Of a DNA stretch of 64,000 nucleotides, positions 1 to 9,757 are shown in pieces. Position 1 is the stretch's first letter. Each line of letters starts with the position of its first letter. The DNA comes from Microterricola gilva (lineage in GTDB: Bacteria > Actinomycetota > Actinomycetes > Actinomycetales > Microbacteriaceae), in contig NZ_SHLC01000001.1 in NCBI RefSeq assembly GCF_004217495.1, positions 2,294,001 through 2,358,000 of the forward strand. The letters are read 5' to 3'. The position numbers and the translations under genes were made by a program. The notes beneath the pieces were generated by a model that was not told the DNA's origin, searched no databases, and saw only the letters and a list, made by a program, of their open reading frames with translations.

Positions 1-471
1 GATCGCGAAGAAGATGTCGCCGACACGGGAGACGAAGGAGTCGAGGAATCCGCCGTAGTAGCCCGCGAGCGAACCGACGATGATGCCGGAGAGCGTCACG
101 AGCAGGGTCGCCAGCACACCGACGGTGACGGATGCCTGCGCGCCGAAGATGATGCGCGCGTAGACGTCACAGCCCTGACGGGTGAAGCCGAGCGGGTGAC
201 CGGCCTCAGGGGCGCCGTTGCTGTTTGCCAACTGGCAGTTCAGGTTCGGCGACACCGAGGTGAACAGCCCGGGGAATGCGGCGACGACCAGGATCAGAAC
301 GATGAGAATCGAGGAGATCCAGAACGAGGGGCGGCGGCGCATGGAGTCCCACGCGTCAGCCCAGGTGCTCCGGGCCTTTTCAGTCTCATCGAGGCGGTCG
401 ACCGGGGCGATCGGGGTGTCTTCGATCGGCGCAACGTAGTGCGCTTGCGTCTGGACGTTGTTATTTTGCAT
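1..471 (-). CDS. Peptide ABC transporter permease DppC-type (3' end outside window)
   Basis: This is the inner-membrane permease of an oligopeptide/dipeptide importer of the DppC/OppC type. The visible 157 residues show a long soluble N-terminus, one membrane segment (about residues 55-75, starting SFWISSILIVLILVVAAFPG), the family's conserved patch G-H-P-L-G-F-T-R-Q-G-C-D-V-Y-A-R-I-I-F-G-A, and the start of the binding-protein-dependent transport fold. The rest runs off the left edge of the window. The ATG overlaps the last 11 nt of the dppB-like gene upstream, so the two are translationally coupled. ATPase subunits, if present, would lie outside the window. Substrate specificity cannot be read from the sequence. 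Confidence 0.9.
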   Translation of the reverse strand, partial: MQNNNVQTQAHYVAPIEDTPIAPVDRLDETEKARSTWADAWDSMRRRPSFWISSILIVLILVVAAFPGLFTSVSPNLNCQLANSNGAPEAGHPLGFTRQGCDVYARIIFGAQASVTVGVLATLLVTLSGIIVGSLAGYYGGFLDSFVSRVGDIFFAI

Positions 472-1390
472 AGCGAATCCTCGGGTCAAGCAATGCGTAG
501 AGCAGGTCGACGAGCAGGTTCGCCACGACGAAGATGATGACCATCATCGCCACGAACGACACGACGGTCGGTCCTTCTCCGAGCTGAACGGCGCGGTAGA
601 CGGTGCCACCGACGCCGTTGATGTTGAAGATTCCCTCTGTGACGATCGCACCGACCATGAGCGCACCCAGGTCAACACCGAGGAACGTCACGACGGGAAC
701 GAGTGAGTTGCGCAGCACGTGAACGCGAACGACGCGGTTGCGCGAGAGGCCCTTGGCCGTCGCGGTCCGCACGAAGTCGGCGTTCAGGTTGTCTGCGACG
801 CTCGCCCGGGTCAGGCGCACGATATACGCGAACGACACGGATGCCAGCACAATCGCAGGCAGAACCAACTCGTTGAACGGCGCATCGCCACTGACGGTCG
901 TTCGAGCCCAGCCGAGTTGCACGCCGAAGACGTATTGCAACACGAAACCGACGACGAAGGTCGGCACTGAGATGAGCAGGAGGCTGACGACGAGCGCACT
1001 CGCGTCGAAGATCTTGCCCTTGCGGAGACCGGCGATGAGGCCGATCGTGATGCCGGCAACGGCTTCGAAGAAGAGGGCAAGCAAGGCGAGCCGGAGGGTG
1101 ATCGGGAACGCCTCGGCCATGACCTCTGAGACGGGTCGGCCGGAGTAAGTCGTTCCGAAGTCACCCTGGAACAGACCGCCGATGTAGAGCAGGTACTGCA
1201 CGATGAACGGCTTGTCGAGGTTGTACTGCGCCCGGATCTGTTCGATCACTTCAGGGGCCGGAGGACGGTCGCCGTACAGAGCGGCAATCGGGTCACCCGG
1301 GAGCGAGAACACCATGAAGTAGATCAGGAAGGTCGCGCCGAAGAATACGGGGATCATCTGGAGAATACGTCTGCCTGTGTACCACAGCAT
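461..1390 (-). CDS. Peptide ABC transporter permease DppB-type
   Basis: First permease of the same importer. The roughly 309-residue protein opens with the typical R-R-I-L-Q-M-I-P-V membrane segment, carries the P-G-D-P motif (FSLPGDPIAALYGDRP) of DppB/OppB proteins, and has about six membrane helices. The EAA-type cytoplasmic loop that contacts the ATPase is near RTATAKGLSRNRVVRVHVLR. Two ATGs lie at 1396 and 1390. GGAGG occupies 1397-1401, directly against the first ATG and 6 nt from the second, so I chose 1390. It follows the binding-protein gene after a strong hairpin and overlaps the dppC-like gene by 11 nt. Confidence 0.92.
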   Translation of the reverse strand: MLWYTGRRILQMIPVFFGATFLIYFMVFSLPGDPIAALYGDRPPAPEVIEQIRAQYNLDKPFIVQYLLYIGGLFQGDFGTTYSGRPVSEVMAEAFPITLRLALLALFFEAVAGITIGLIAGLRKGKIFDASALVVSLLLISVPTFVVGFVLQYVFGVQLGWARTTVSGDAPFNELVLPAIVLASVSFAYIVRLTRASVADNLNADFVRTATAKGLSRNRVVRVHVLRNSLVPVVTFLGVDLGALMVGAIVTEGIFNINGVGGTVYRAVQLGEGPTVVSFVAMMVIIFVVANLLVDLLYALLDPRIRYAK

Positions 1391-1454
1391 CAGCATCCTC
1401 CGTTCGATGGAAGAAGCATTGAGATCACAATCACTGGATGAGCTTAGTCGGCCA

Positions 1455-1484
1455 GCTGTCCGAGGCGAAAACGCCTCGGACAGC
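1455..1484 (-). terminator. Intercistronic hairpin between binding protein and permease genes
   Basis: A perfect 13-bp stem (GCTGTCCGAGGCG) with an AAAA loop on the plus strand, placed between the stop of the solute-binding protein gene and the start of dppB. There is no long U-run. In ABC importers such a structure commonly limits read-through or protects the upstream mRNA, so that binding protein is made in excess over permease. That role is inferred here from position. Confidence 0.7.
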
Positions 1485-1519
1485 CGGTCGAACTAGGAAG
1501 GGAGGTTAGTTACGGAGAA

Positions 1520-3142
1520 CTATTCCTTCGTGATCTGGTAGTACAGCGGGACGGAGTCCCAGCCGAATACGACGTTGTCAACGGCCTCAGAGGAGACACC
1601 GTTCACGTTGGAGTACCACAGCGGAACGGTGGCCATGTCCTTGAGCAGGACCTCCTGAGCAGCCTGGTACTTCGCGGTTGCGTCCTCGACGGTCTGCGCC
1701 ACGGAGCCCTCAGCGAGCAGGTCGTCGAACGCCGTGTTGCTGTAGCCCTCGTAGTTGCTGCCTGCACCGGTCTGGTAGAGCGGGGCGAGGAAGTTGTACA
1801 TCGAGGGGTAGTCGCCCTGCCATCCGGCGCGGGTTCCACCGGTCAGCTTCTGCTGCTCACGGTCGTCCAGCGCAGCGGCGAAGGTCGGGTAGGACTTGCC
1901 AACGGCCTGGATGCCGAGCGTGTTGGCAATGCTGTTGGTGACAGCCTCGACCCATGCCTGGTGTCCGCCATCAGCGTTGTACGCGATGTCGAAGGTACCG
2001 GTGTAGGGCGAGATGGCGTCGGCCTCGGCCCAGAGCTTCTTGGCCTCCTCCGGGTTGTACTCCAGGAACTCAGCGCCCTTGAGCTTGTCGGTCCAACCGG
2101 CGATCACCGGGGAGGTGAAGTCGGTGGCCGGGGTGCGGGTGCCCTGGAAGATCACGTCGGTGATCTCATCGCGGTTGATGGCCATCGAGATGGCGTGGCG
2201 GCGAAGCTCGCCTTCCTCATCCATACCGAAGTGCTCGAGGTAGCCCGGGATGTTGAAGCCCTGGAAGATGGCAGCAGCCTGGTTGACCGCGCGGTCACCG
2301 AACTCGTCTTCGTAGGTCTCGAACGCGGAGTCGGGAACACCGTCGAGAACGTCGAGGTTGCCACCCTGGACATCGGCGTAAGCCGCATCCTGCGTCGCGT
2401 AGAAGGTGATCGTGAGGCCACCGTTGACCGGGGTGCGGACACCCTTGTAGTCGGGGTTGGTGACGAGGTCGATCTTCTCGTTGTGGACCCACGCCTTGTC
2501 GGAGGCCAGCATGTACGGGCCGTTTCCGATCGGGTTCTCGCCGAATGCTTCCATGTCGGCAAGGCCGGCCTCGGGCAGCGGCATGTAAGCCGAGTAGCCC
2601 AGACGCAGCGGCCAGTCGGCCTCGGGGGCCGCGAGGTCAACCGTGAAGGTCAGGTCGTCGACGACCTTGAGACCGGTCAGCTCCGAGTCGGCGTCGTAGG
2701 AGAAGCCCTCGATGTTGTCGAAGAAGTACGATCCACCCTGAGCGTTGCTCAGCTTGGCGGCGTAGTTCCAGGCGTCAACGAAGGAGTTCGCCGTGACGGG
2801 CTCGTCGTTGGTGAAGGTCCAGCCATCGTTCAGCGTGACGGTCCAGTGCTGTGCATCGTCGGACTCGATCGACTTCGCGACCTCGTTCTCGATCTCACCG
2901 TCAGCGGTGTACGACACCAGGCCGGCGAAGATCGACGTAACGATCTTTCCGCCACCGGTCTCGGTGGTGTTGGCGGGGAGCAGCGGGTTCTGCGGCTCCG
3001 AGCCGTTCGTGGTGATGATGGCCGACGAGCTGGATGCGCCTTCGGTGCTTCCACTGCCAGTGTCGCTTGCGCAACCGCTAAGCGCGAGAGCGCTGGCGGC
3101 AGCAAGAGCGACGGCAACGAGGCCTAGCTTCTTGATCTTCAA
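1520..3142 (-). CDS. Peptide ABC transporter solute-binding lipoprotein (SBP_bac_5)
   Basis: Extracytoplasmic binding protein of the importer, about 540 residues, family 5 (DppA/OppA-like). I chose the TTG at 3142 because AGGAGG lies just upstream (AGGAGGAAAAC-TTG) and because the protein then begins with a clean lipoprotein signal: K-I-K-K, a hydrophobic stretch, and the lipobox L-S-G-C with Cys24 as the lipidated residue. A Ser/Gly/Thr-rich linker follows. The motif SNAQGGSYFFDNIEGF and the region around GNGPYMLASDKAW are typical of the family. It is the first gene of the operon. The ligand is probably a peptide, but nickel, sugar-oligomer or opine binding proteins share this fold. Confidence 0.92.
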   Translation of the reverse strand: MKIKKLGLVAVALAAASALALSGCASDTGSGSTEGASSSSAIITTNGSEPQNPLLPANTTETGGGKIVTSIFAGLVSYTADGEIENEVAKSIESDDAQHWTVTLNDGWTFTNDEPVTANSFVDAWNYAAKLSNAQGGSYFFDNIEGFSYDADSELTGLKVVDDLTFTVDLAAPEADWPLRLGYSAYMPLPEAGLADMEAFGENPIGNGPYMLASDKAWVHNEKIDLVTNPDYKGVRTPVNGGLTITFYATQDAAYADVQGGNLDVLDGVPDSAFETYEDEFGDRAVNQAAAIFQGFNIPGYLEHFGMDEEGELRRHAISMAINRDEITDVIFQGTRTPATDFTSPVIAGWTDKLKGAEFLEYNPEEAKKLWAEADAISPYTGTFDIAYNADGGHQAWVEAVTNSIANTLGIQAVGKSYPTFAAALDDREQQKLTGGTRAGWQGDYPSMYNFLAPLYQTGAGSNYEGYSNTAFDDLLAEGSVAQTVEDATAKYQAAQEVLLKDMATVPLWYSNVNGVSSEAVDNVVFGWDSVPLYYQITKE

Positions 3143-3370
3143 GTTTTCCTCCTGTGCAAAGTGGGCAACGGCAGCACGGAAACGTTGTCGCACCGCCGCG
3201 CCAAGTACCCCCGAGAGTATGCAGCGATGGAGCCATGTGCAAATTCAGTACGGAACCGTTACAAACAGGAAACATCATGAGCAGCTTTCTTGCAGGATCT
3301 TACAAATCGCTCAGATGTTGTGCGTGATTTCGCAGGATCTTGCGCGCGCCTCTCGTGGTTGAATGGCGGC

Positions 3371-3760
3371 ATGGGTTCAGCATCAGATTCACAACCCGCT
3401 CTGCTGATTTTCGACGGAGATTGCGGCTTCTGCACGAGCAGCGTTTCGTGGTTGCGACGCGTGCTTCCGGCCATGCCGGACGCCGCGCCATACCAGTGGA
3501 CTGCGCTGGAGAAGTACGGCCTGAGCGAGGCGGATGCCGCTGCGCGCGTGTGGCTGGTCGCTGACGGCCGCAACCACGGCGGGCACCGCGCCGTTGCAGC
3601 CATGCTCACTCACCAGCCCCGTGCGATTCTCCGAATCGCCGGCCATCTCATGCTGTTTCCCCCACTCTCGTGGTTGGCCGCCGTCGGCTATGCCCTCGTC
3701 GCGCGCTATCGCTTCGCACTCCCGGGCGGAACGCCGGCCTGCCGGGTCGGACAACAGTGA
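3371..3760 (+). CDS. DCC-family thiol-disulfide oxidoreductase-like protein (DUF393)
   Basis: A 129-residue protein with the diagnostic N-terminal motif F-D-G-D-C-G-F-C at about residues 13-20, the DCC-family hallmark that places two cysteines in a C-x-x-C arrangement. Central conserved residues (ALEKYGLSEADAAARVWLV) and a membrane-associating C-terminal half (LMLFPPLSWLAAVGYALVARYRF) fit family members. The start was set at the ATG just before GSASDSQP. A TTGAAT box 6 nt upstream could be a leaderless -10. Its stop overlaps the GTG start of the next gene as GTGA, so it is coupled to the CPBP protease gene. The redox substrate is unknown. Confidence 0.85.
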   Translation: MGSASDSQPALLIFDGDCGFCTSSVSWLRRVLPAMPDAAPYQWTALEKYGLSEADAAARVWLVADGRNHGGHRAVAAMLTHQPRAILRIAGHLMLFPPLSWLAAVGYALVARYRFALPGGTPACRVGQQ

Positions 3761-4611
3761 TCGGCAGCACAACGCCCGCAGCACCGGCGCGGCCGTCCGG
3801 TATCCGCTCGGCGCTTCGCCTGCCACCCCATCCCCCGGCTCCGAGCCTCACACGGCCGGAGCGGACTCGGCTGTGGATCGAGCTGGCGATCGTGCTCGGA
3901 CTCTCGCTCGGGGCCTCAGCCGTCTATTCGGTGGTGTCGCTCATCGCCAAGCTCACCGCAGAGAAGCCGCTCGGTCAGCAGAGCACCGCCCTGAACACCT
4001 CGCAATCAAGCCGCGAATGGCTCGACTTCACCTACCAGTTCCTGAACATCTTCTTCGCACTCTTCGCGGTGGCCCTCGTGCTGTATCTGCTGTGGCAGCC
4101 GGGCCGGAGTCCATTTCGGCGGATCGGTTTCGATCTGAGCAGACCCGGGCGCGACCTCGGCGCCGGACTCGCTCTGGCGGCCGTCATCGGCATCCCGGGC
4201 ATCGCGCTCTACCTGGGCGGCCGCGCGCTCGGCATCACCGTGGCGATCAACGCCTCGCCGCTCGAGACCTTCTGGTGGACGATCCCGATTCTCCTGCTCT
4301 CCGCCGCGAACGCGGCGTTGAGCGAGGAGATCATCGTCGTCGGCTACCTGTTCACCCGGCTGCGGCAGTTGGGCTGGAATCGCTGGGCGATCATCCTCGC
4401 CAGCGCGACGCTGCGCGGGAGCTACCACCTCTACCAGGGCTTCGGCCCATTCGCCGGCAACTTCGCGATGGGCGTTCTCTTCGGCTGGTGCTACGAGAAG
4501 TGGGGCAGGACGATGCCGCTCGTCATCGCGCACTGGGTTCTGGACGTCGCCTCGTTCGTCGGCTACCCACTCGCCGTGATGTGGTGGCCGGCACTCTTCG
4601 CGGCCGGCTGA
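3757..4611 (+). CDS. CPBP family intramembrane glutamic endopeptidase-like protein
   Basis: A 284-residue membrane protein of the CPBP (CAAX protease/bacteriocin-processing) family, with about seven or eight helices. Motif 1 reads S-E-E-I-I-V-V-G-Y-L-F-T-R-L, keeping the paired catalytic glutamates but with Val where many relatives have Arg (EExxxR). Motif 2 is Y-H-L-Y-Q-G-F-G and motif 3 contains N-F-A-M-G. A later His sits in IAHWVLD. The GTG start at 3757 overlaps the preceding stop (GTGA), which also fixes the frame. The N-terminal 45 residues are Pro/Ala-rich and look unstructured. The substrate is unknown. Confidence 0.88.
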   Translation: MIGSTTPAAPARPSGIRSALRLPPHPPAPSLTRPERTRLWIELAIVLGLSLGASAVYSVVSLIAKLTAEKPLGQQSTALNTSQSSREWLDFTYQFLNIFFALFAVALVLYLLWQPGRSPFRRIGFDLSRPGRDLGAGLALAAVIGIPGIALYLGGRALGITVAINASPLETFWWTIPILLLSAANAALSEEIIVVGYLFTRLRQLGWNRWAIILASATLRGSYHLYQGFGPFAGNFAMGVLFGWCYEKWGRTMPLVIAHWVLDVASFVGYPLAVMWWPALFAAG

Positions 4612-4951
4612 CGACATCCGCTTTCGGAACCTCGACCGGCTGTGGGGGTGCTTCGGCACGAACCGCGACGGCGTGATCCGATTCCTCGTCATCGCCGAGA
4701 ACACGCAGCGTGATTCCGCTGCGCCGCGTCGGGGTGCACGCCACCAGAGAGCCGTCGAAGAGCAGCCCCTCGCTGCTGCCGAATTCGCTCATCGCTCTGG
4801 CACGACGCAGCGCGGCCGCCGTGCCGGGATCGCTGTGTTGCAGACGATCGGCGCGGGCATCGATGGCATCGGGAATCAGAGCGACGGCCGCGGCAAGCGT
4901 GCCGATCAGGCTGAGCCCCGCGCCTGCCCAGAGAAGATCTGCCAGAAGCAT
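4523..4951 (-). CDS. Hypothetical single-pass membrane protein
   Basis: A possible 142-residue protein. The ATG at 4951 is preceded by GGAGGAGG at good spacing, and the N-terminus (MLLADLLWAGAGLSLIGTLA, continuing AAVALIPDAI) makes a convincing membrane helix followed by a basic cytosolic segment. The last 30 residues lie antisense to the end of the CPBP gene (89-bp overlap) and are unusually Arg-rich, so the true stop could differ or the gene may be decayed. I do not recognise a family. Confidence 0.45.
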   Translation of the reverse strand: MLLADLLWAGAGLSLIGTLAAAVALIPDAIDARADRLQHSDPGTAAALRRARAMSEFGSSEGLLFDGSLVACTPTRRSGITLRVLGDDEESDHAVAVRAEAPPQPVEVPKADVVSRPRRVPATTSRRVGSRRTRRRPEPSAR

Positions 4952-5051
4952 GATGGCCTCCTCCATACATGAGTTGTGCTCAGATTACCCCCGTGCCCCG
5001 GCCCTCGCCAGCCCTGCATCGCACCGCTTGACACCCTCGCCCACACACAGA

Positions 5052-5120
5052 CAGAGACCGCACACCCGGTGGCGATCCGGCCCGATTTCGGGCCAGATTC
5101 CATCGGATGTGCGGTCTCTG
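5052..5120 (-). terminator. Long imperfect hairpin after gcvP
   Basis: Inverted repeat with arms of about 33 nt around TTTC: both arms begin CAGAGACCGCACA and end next to GGCCCGA, with scattered mismatches in the middle. It starts 21 nt past the gcvP stop, so it is the probable end of the gcvTHP transcript. There is no clear U-run. Confidence 0.7.
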
Positions 5121-5141
5121 GGCGGAGCTGCGTGCTGCCGC

Positions 5142-8087
5142 TTAGGCGAAGGCCTCCGGCGGCGGGCAGGCGCACACGAGGTTGCGGTCACCGAACGCCT
5201 GATCGATGCGACGCACCGGAGCCCAGTACTTGTTCCGGATGAGCGAGCGCACGGGGTAGACCGCGGTTTCGCGGCTGTACGGGTGGGTCCATTCGCCAGA
5301 GCCGTCGTCTCCGGTCACGACCGACTGCGCGGTGTGCGGGGCGTTGCGCAACGGGTTGTCGTCGGCCGGCCAGACGCCGGCGGCGACGGCATCCGCCTCG
5401 GCCTTGATCGAGATCATGGCCTCGATGAAGCGCTCGATCTCGCCGAGGTCTTCCGACTCGGTCGGCTCGACCATGAGCGTGCCTGCAACGGGGAAGGACA
5501 TGGTCGGGGCGTGGAAGCCGTAGTCGACGAGGCGCTTGGCCACGTCGTCGACGGTCACACCGGTCGCTTCGGTGAGGGGGCGCAGGTCGAGGATGCACTC
5601 GTGTGCGACCAGGCCGTTGTCACCCGTGTAGAGCACCGGGTAGTGCTCGCCGAGGCGCGCCGCGATGTAGTTGGCGCTCAGCACGGCCGCGCCTGTGGCC
5701 TGCTTGAGCCCCTCTGCGCCCATCATGCGGATGTACGCCCACGTGATCGGGAGGATGCTCGGGCTGCCGTACGGCGCCGCCGAGATGGGGCCGCCGGCGT
5801 GCACGAACGGGCCGTGGTCGGCGCGCTGCGCGAGCGGGTGGCCGGGAAGGAACGGGGCGAGGTGCGCCTTGGCCGCGACGGGGCCGACGCCGGGGCCGCC
5901 ACCGCCGTGCGGGATGCAGAACGTCTTGTGCAGGTTGAGGTGCGAGACGTCGCCGCCGAAGTCGCCGAAGCGGGCGAATCCGAGCAGCGCGTTGAGGTTG
6001 GCACCGTCGACGTACACCTGGCCGCCCGCGTCGTGCACGGCCTGGGTGATGGCGGTGACCTCGTGCTCGTACACGCCGTGCGTCGACGGGTAGGTGATCA
6101 TGAGCGCAGAGAGTTCGTCGGCGTGCAGCGCGATCTTGGCGCGCAGATCGTCCAGGTCGACGTTGCCGAGCTCGTCGCAGGCGACCACGACGACCTTCAT
6201 GCCTGCGAGCACGGCCGATGCCGCGTTCGTGCCGTGTGCGCTGGACGGGATGAGGCAGACGGTGCGCTCGAGCTCACCGTTGGAGCGGTGGTAGCCGCGG
6301 ATCGCGAGGAGTCCGGCGAGCTCGCCCTGGCTACCGGCGTTCGGCTGCAGCGACACCGAGTCGTAGCCGGTGACCTCGGAGAGCCACGTCTCGAGCTGCT
6401 CGATCAGCGCGAGCGAACCGCGCACGTCGGCCTCGGGGGCGAAGGGGTGGAGCCCCGCGAACTCTGGCCAGGTGACGGCCTCCATCTCGGTGGCCGCGTT
6501 GAGCTTCATGGTGCAGGAGCCGAGCGGGATCATGCCGCGGTCCAGGGCGTAGTCGCGGTCGGCGAGCGTCTTGAGGTAGCGCATCATCTGCGTCTCGGAG
6601 TGGTGCGAGTTGAACACCGGGTGGCCGAGGTAGCTGCTCGTGCGGCGCAGTTCGCCTGCGGCGATGGCCGGCAGCACGGAGGGGTCGACGGTGACGGGCG
6701 TGCGCTCGGGCAGGCCGAAGGCCTCGGCGATGAGCGAGAGGTCGGCCTCGGTCGTTGTCTCATCGACCGAGATCGCGATGGTGGCCTCGCTGACCTCCCA
6801 CAGGTTGTATCCACGGCTGCGGGCACGCTCGATGACCGTCGAGGCCAGGCCGGGAACGTGCACGCGGATCGTGTCGAAGAAGTCGTCGCTGACCAGGGTC
6901 AGGCCGTAGCCGGTGAGCACATCGGCGAGGGCGCGCGCCTTCTGCGCGGTGCCGACGGCGATGTGGCGGATGCCGGCAGGGCCGTGGTAGACCGCGAACA
7001 TGCTCGCCATGACGGCCAGCAGCACCTGCGCGGTGCAGATGTTCGACGTCGCCTTCTCGCGGCGGATGTGCTGCTCGCGCACCTGCAGGGTGAGGCGGTA
7101 CGCGGGGTGGCCGACGGCATCCTTGGACACGCCGACGAGGCGGCCGGGCATCTGGCGCTCGAGACCCGCGCGCACGGCCATGTAGCCGGCGTGAGGCCCG
7201 CCGAACCCCATCGGGACGCCGAAACGCTGGCTGGTGCCGACGGCGACGTCCGCGCCGAGCTCGCCCGGCGAGGTGATGAGCGCGAGGGCGAGCAGATCGG
7301 CTGCGACGACGACGAGGGCGCCCTGCGCCTTGCTCGCCGCGATGACGGCCGCGGGGTTCCAGACCCGGCCGGATGCACCGGGGTACTGCACGAACAGGCC
7401 GAAGTGCTCGCCGAGGTCCTCGCTGGTTGAGCCTGTCGAAACCCCGTGAAGGTCGGCGACGACGAGCTCGATGTCGAGCGCCTCTGCACGCGACTGCAGC
7501 AGGGCCAGCGTCTGCGGGAACACATCGGCGTCAACGACGAAGCGGTTCGTCTTCAGCTTCGAGGCGCGGCGGGCAAGGAGCATGCCCTCCACGACGGCCG
7601 TGCCCTCGTCGAGCATCGAGGCGTTGGCCGTGTCGAGCCCGGTGAGGTCGGTGACCATCGTCTGGAAGTTGATCAGCGCCTCGAGACGGCCCTGCGAGAT
7701 CTCCGGCTGGTACGGCGTGTACGCCGTGTACCAGCTCGGGTTCTCGAGCACGTTGCGCTTGATGACCGACGGCGTGATGGTGCCGTAGTAGCCGAGGCCG
7801 ATCATCGAGGTGCGCAGCGTGTTCTGGTCTGCGATGCCACGCAGTTCGGCCAGCGCCTCACGCTCGGTTGCGGCATCCGGGATCGCCGAGTTGAGAATCT
7901 CGCCAACGCGGATCGACTCGGGCACCGCGGCACCGAGCAGGGCCTCCAGGCTGTCGTATCCGAGCGTCGACAGCATCTGCTGCTGCTCGTTCACGCCGAC
8001 GCCGATGTGGCGCCGGCCGAAGGCATCGGTGTCAAAGGCCGAAGAGATGGGTGCAGACGAGGTGGGCACGGGCTGGCTGGAGGTCAT
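5142..8087 (-). CDS. gcvP: Glycine dehydrogenase (decarboxylating), P-protein
   Basis: P-protein of the glycine cleavage system, 981 residues (the usual length for the fused form). This PLP enzyme decarboxylates glycine and passes the aminomethyl group to the lipoyl arm of GcvH. The PLP-lysine is Lys721 in [11 protein letters not shown], followed by the Gly-rich loop GGGGPGVGP. The N-terminus has FGRRHIGVG, and the family block [19 protein letters not shown] is present. It is the third gene of gcvT-gcvH-gcvP, 48 nt after gcvH. A dispersed genomic repeat lies inside the reading frame at 7425-7443 and encodes the stretch VSTGSTS in a loop before [10 protein letters not shown]. Confidence 0.98.
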   Translation of the reverse strand: MTSSQPVPTSSAPISSAFDTDAFGRRHIGVGVNEQQQMLSTLGYDSLEALLGAAVPESIRVGEILNSAIPDAATEREALAELRGIADQNTLRTSMIGLGYYGTITPSVIKRNVLENPSWYTAYTPYQPEISQGRLEALINFQTMVTDLTGLDTANASMLDEGTAVVEGMLLARRASKLKTNRFVVDADVFPQTLALLQSRAEALDIELVVADLHGVSTGSTSEDLGEHFGLFVQYPGASGRVWNPAAVIAASKAQGALVVVAADLLALALITSPGELGADVAVGTSQRFGVPMGFGGPHAGYMAVRAGLERQMPGRLVGVSKDAVGHPAYRLTLQVREQHIRREKATSNICTAQVLLAVMASMFAVYHGPAGIRHIAVGTAQKARALADVLTGYGLTLVSDDFFDTIRVHVPGLASTVIERARSRGYNLWEVSEATIAISVDETTTEADLSLIAEAFGLPERTPVTVDPSVLPAIAAGELRRTSSYLGHPVFNSHHSETQMMRYLKTLADRDYALDRGMIPLGSCTMKLNAATEMEAVTWPEFAGLHPFAPEADVRGSLALIEQLETWLSEVTGYDSVSLQPNAGSQGELAGLLAIRGYHRSNGELERTVCLIPSSAHGTNAASAVLAGMKVVVVACDELGNVDLDDLRAKIALHADELSALMITYPSTHGVYEHEVTAITQAVHDAGGQVYVDGANLNALLGFARFGDFGGDVSHLNLHKTFCIPHGGGGPGVGPVAAKAHLAPFLPGHPLAQRADHGPFVHAGGPISAAPYGSPSILPITWAYIRMMGAEGLKQATGAAVLSANYIAARLGEHYPVLYTGDNGLVAHECILDLRPLTEATGVTVDDVAKRLVDYGFHAPTMSFPVAGTLMVEPTESEDLGEIERFIEAMISIKAEADAVAAGVWPADDNPLRNAPHTAQSVVTGDDGSGEWTHPYSRETAVYPVRSLIRNKYWAPVRRIDQAFGDRNLVCACPPPEAFA
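7425..7443 (-). repeat. Dispersed GAGCYTGTCGA-loop element inside gcvP
   Basis: GGTT-GAGCCTGTCGA-AACC on the plus strand: a 4-bp stem around the conserved 11-nt loop. It is read in frame in gcvP (minus strand) and encodes VSTGSTS. Other copies lie at 9893, 45873, 45895 and 47749. Confidence 0.8.
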
Positions 8088-8135
8088 TGCTCTCGAGATT
8101 CTCTGGAGGGTCGTCAGAAGCGGTGGGTGCGACGC

Positions 8136-8507
8136 CTATTCGGCGATCAGCGCGGTGTACTCGTCGAAGCTGAGCAGCGCGGGCAGCTCGGTGAAGCTGA
8201 TCTTGATCAGCCAGCCCTCGCCGAACGGGTCGGAGTTGACGAGCTCGGGGCTGTCGACCATGGCCTGGTTGATCTCGAGCACGGTGCCGTTCGCCGGGGC
8301 GAAGAGCTCGCCGACGGACTTGGTCGACTCGATCTCGCCGACGACGGTGCCTGCGGTGATCTCGTCGCCGGAGTCCGGGAGGTCGACGAAGACCACGTCA
8401 CCGAGCTTCTCGGCTGCGTAGGCGGTGATGCCGACGACGGCGGTGTTGCCGTCGATCTGGAGCCACTCGTGCTCGGCGGTGTACTTGAGGGTGGTGGTGT
8501 CGGCCAT
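8136..8507 (-). CDS. gcvH: Glycine cleavage system H protein (lipoyl carrier)
   Basis: A 123-residue lipoyl carrier that shuttles the aminomethyl intermediate between GcvP, GcvT and the L-protein. The lipoylated residue is Lys63 in [12 protein letters not shown]. The N-terminus ([11 protein letters not shown]) and C-terminus (GEGWLIKI) match the family. The ATG at 8507 was chosen over upstream in-frame codons because AGGAG precedes it and the protein then has standard length. It lies between gcvT (49 nt upstream) and gcvP (48 nt downstream) in one operon. Confidence 0.98.
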   Translation of the reverse strand: MADTTTLKYTAEHEWLQIDGNTAVVGITAYAAEKLGDVVFVDLPDSGDEITAGTVVGEIESTKSVGELFAPANGTVLEINQAMVDSPELVNSDPFGEGWLIKISFTELPALLSFDEYTALIAE

Positions 8508-8556
8508 GATGGCTCCTTTGCGATGGATGGTGTGCTGAGTGAGGTGGTGCGTGCGC

Positions 8557-9708
8557 TTACTGCGCGCGCTTGTAGAACGGCAGCGCGACGACGGATGCCG
8601 GCACCCGCGTGCCGCGCACGTCGATGAACAGTTCGCTGCCGAGCTCGGCGTGGCCGGGGTCGACAAAGGCCATCGCGATCGGGTGGCCGAGGGTCGGCGA
8701 CAGCGCGCCGCTGGTGATCACGCCGACGGCGGGCGCGGCGGCATCCGCGCCGGAGAAGAGCTCGTAGTCGGCTCGACCGGCACGACGACCCTCTGCCGCG
8801 ATGCCGACGAGCACGCGGGCACCGTCGGCCGGGCCCTGCTCGCTGGCCGCGCGGCCGACGAAGTCGCCCTCCTTGGCGAGCGCAACGACGCGGCCGAGGC
8901 CGGCCTGCGCTGGAAACACGTCGACGCCGAGTTCGTGGCCGTAGAGCGGCATGCCCGCCTCGAGGCGCAGGGTGTCGCGACTGGCGAGCCCACACGGGAC
9001 GAGGCCGTGCTCCGCTCCGGCTGCGGTCAACGCGGCCCAGAGCTCGGCGGCCCGCTCCGTCTGGATGTAGAGCTCGAAGCCGTCCTCACCGGTGTAGCCG
9101 GTGCGGGCGACGAGCAACGGGACGCCGTCGAAGAGGGCATCGGTCGACCAGTAGTACTTGAGCTCGGAGAGCGGGATGCCGAGATCCGTGATGCCGGGAG
9201 TGGCCTCGAGGATGGCGCGAGAGACCGGGCCCTGCACGGCGATCAGTGCGAGGTCGTCGCTCTGATCGGTGACGGTGACGTCGAAGCCGGCCGCGCGCTC
9301 GACGAGGGCAGGCACGACGGCGAAGCGGTTGCCGGCGTTGGCGACGACGAGGAACTTCTCGTCGCCGAGGCGGTAGACGACGAGGTCGTCGACGATGCCG
9401 CCAGATTCGTTGAGCAGCAGGCTGTACTTGGCCTGACCGTATGTGATGGCGGAGAGCTTGCCTGCGAGGGCGTAGTCGAGGAAGGCCGGGGCGCCTGGAC
9501 CCTCGACGAGGATCTCGGCCATGTGCGAGATGTCGAAGATGCCGGCGGCGGTGCGCACGGCGTGGTGCTCGGCGAGGTCGCTGGAGTAGCGCACGGGCAT
9601 CTGCCAACCGCCGAAGTCGGTGAAGCTGGCGCCGGCGGCCACGTGCAGCTCGTGCAGCGGCGAGAAGCGGTCGGTGGTGCCGGTCGTGTCAGTCGTTACG
9701 TCATTCAT
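8557..9708 (-). CDS. gcvT: Aminomethyltransferase, glycine cleavage T protein
   Basis: T-protein, 383 residues. It moves the methylene from aminomethyl-GcvH to tetrahydrofolate and releases ammonia. Folate-binding family motifs are visible: [12 protein letters not shown] near the start, FDISHMAEI, and the C-terminal [11 protein letters not shown] with FYKRAQ at the end. I used the ATG at 9708 (MNDVTTD); a GTG six codons upstream is in frame but GAGGAA lies between them. It is the first gene of the operon, behind a tandem glycine riboswitch. Confidence 0.97.
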   Translation of the reverse strand: MNDVTTDTTGTTDRFSPLHELHVAAGASFTDFGGWQMPVRYSSDLAEHHAVRTAAGIFDISHMAEILVEGPGAPAFLDYALAGKLSAITYGQAKYSLLLNESGGIVDDLVVYRLGDEKFLVVANAGNRFAVVPALVERAAGFDVTVTDQSDDLALIAVQGPVSRAILEATPGITDLGIPLSELKYYWSTDALFDGVPLLVARTGYTGEDGFELYIQTERAAELWAALTAAGAEHGLVPCGLASRDTLRLEAGMPLYGHELGVDVFPAQAGLGRVVALAKEGDFVGRAASEQGPADGARVLVGIAAEGRRAGRADYELFSGADAAAPAVGVITSGALSPTLGHPIAMAFVDPGHAELGSELFIDVRGTRVPASVVALPFYKRAQ

Positions 9709-9757
9709 TGGCGCGGAGTTCCTCACGTCGAACCGGCCGAGGCCGGGCGAGATTCTG

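Noticed and set aside
1455-1484. Operon end after the solute-binding protein gene
   Set aside because: The hairpin is strong, but the permease genes follow with matching function and no obvious promoter, so it is more likely an attenuator or mRNA stabiliser than a full terminator.
4710-7430. A 906-codon open frame on the plus strand across gcvP
   Set aside because: It is antisense to gcvP, which has full family motifs. Long shadow frames are expected in GC-rich DNA, and its protein is Arg/Val/Gly-rich without motifs.
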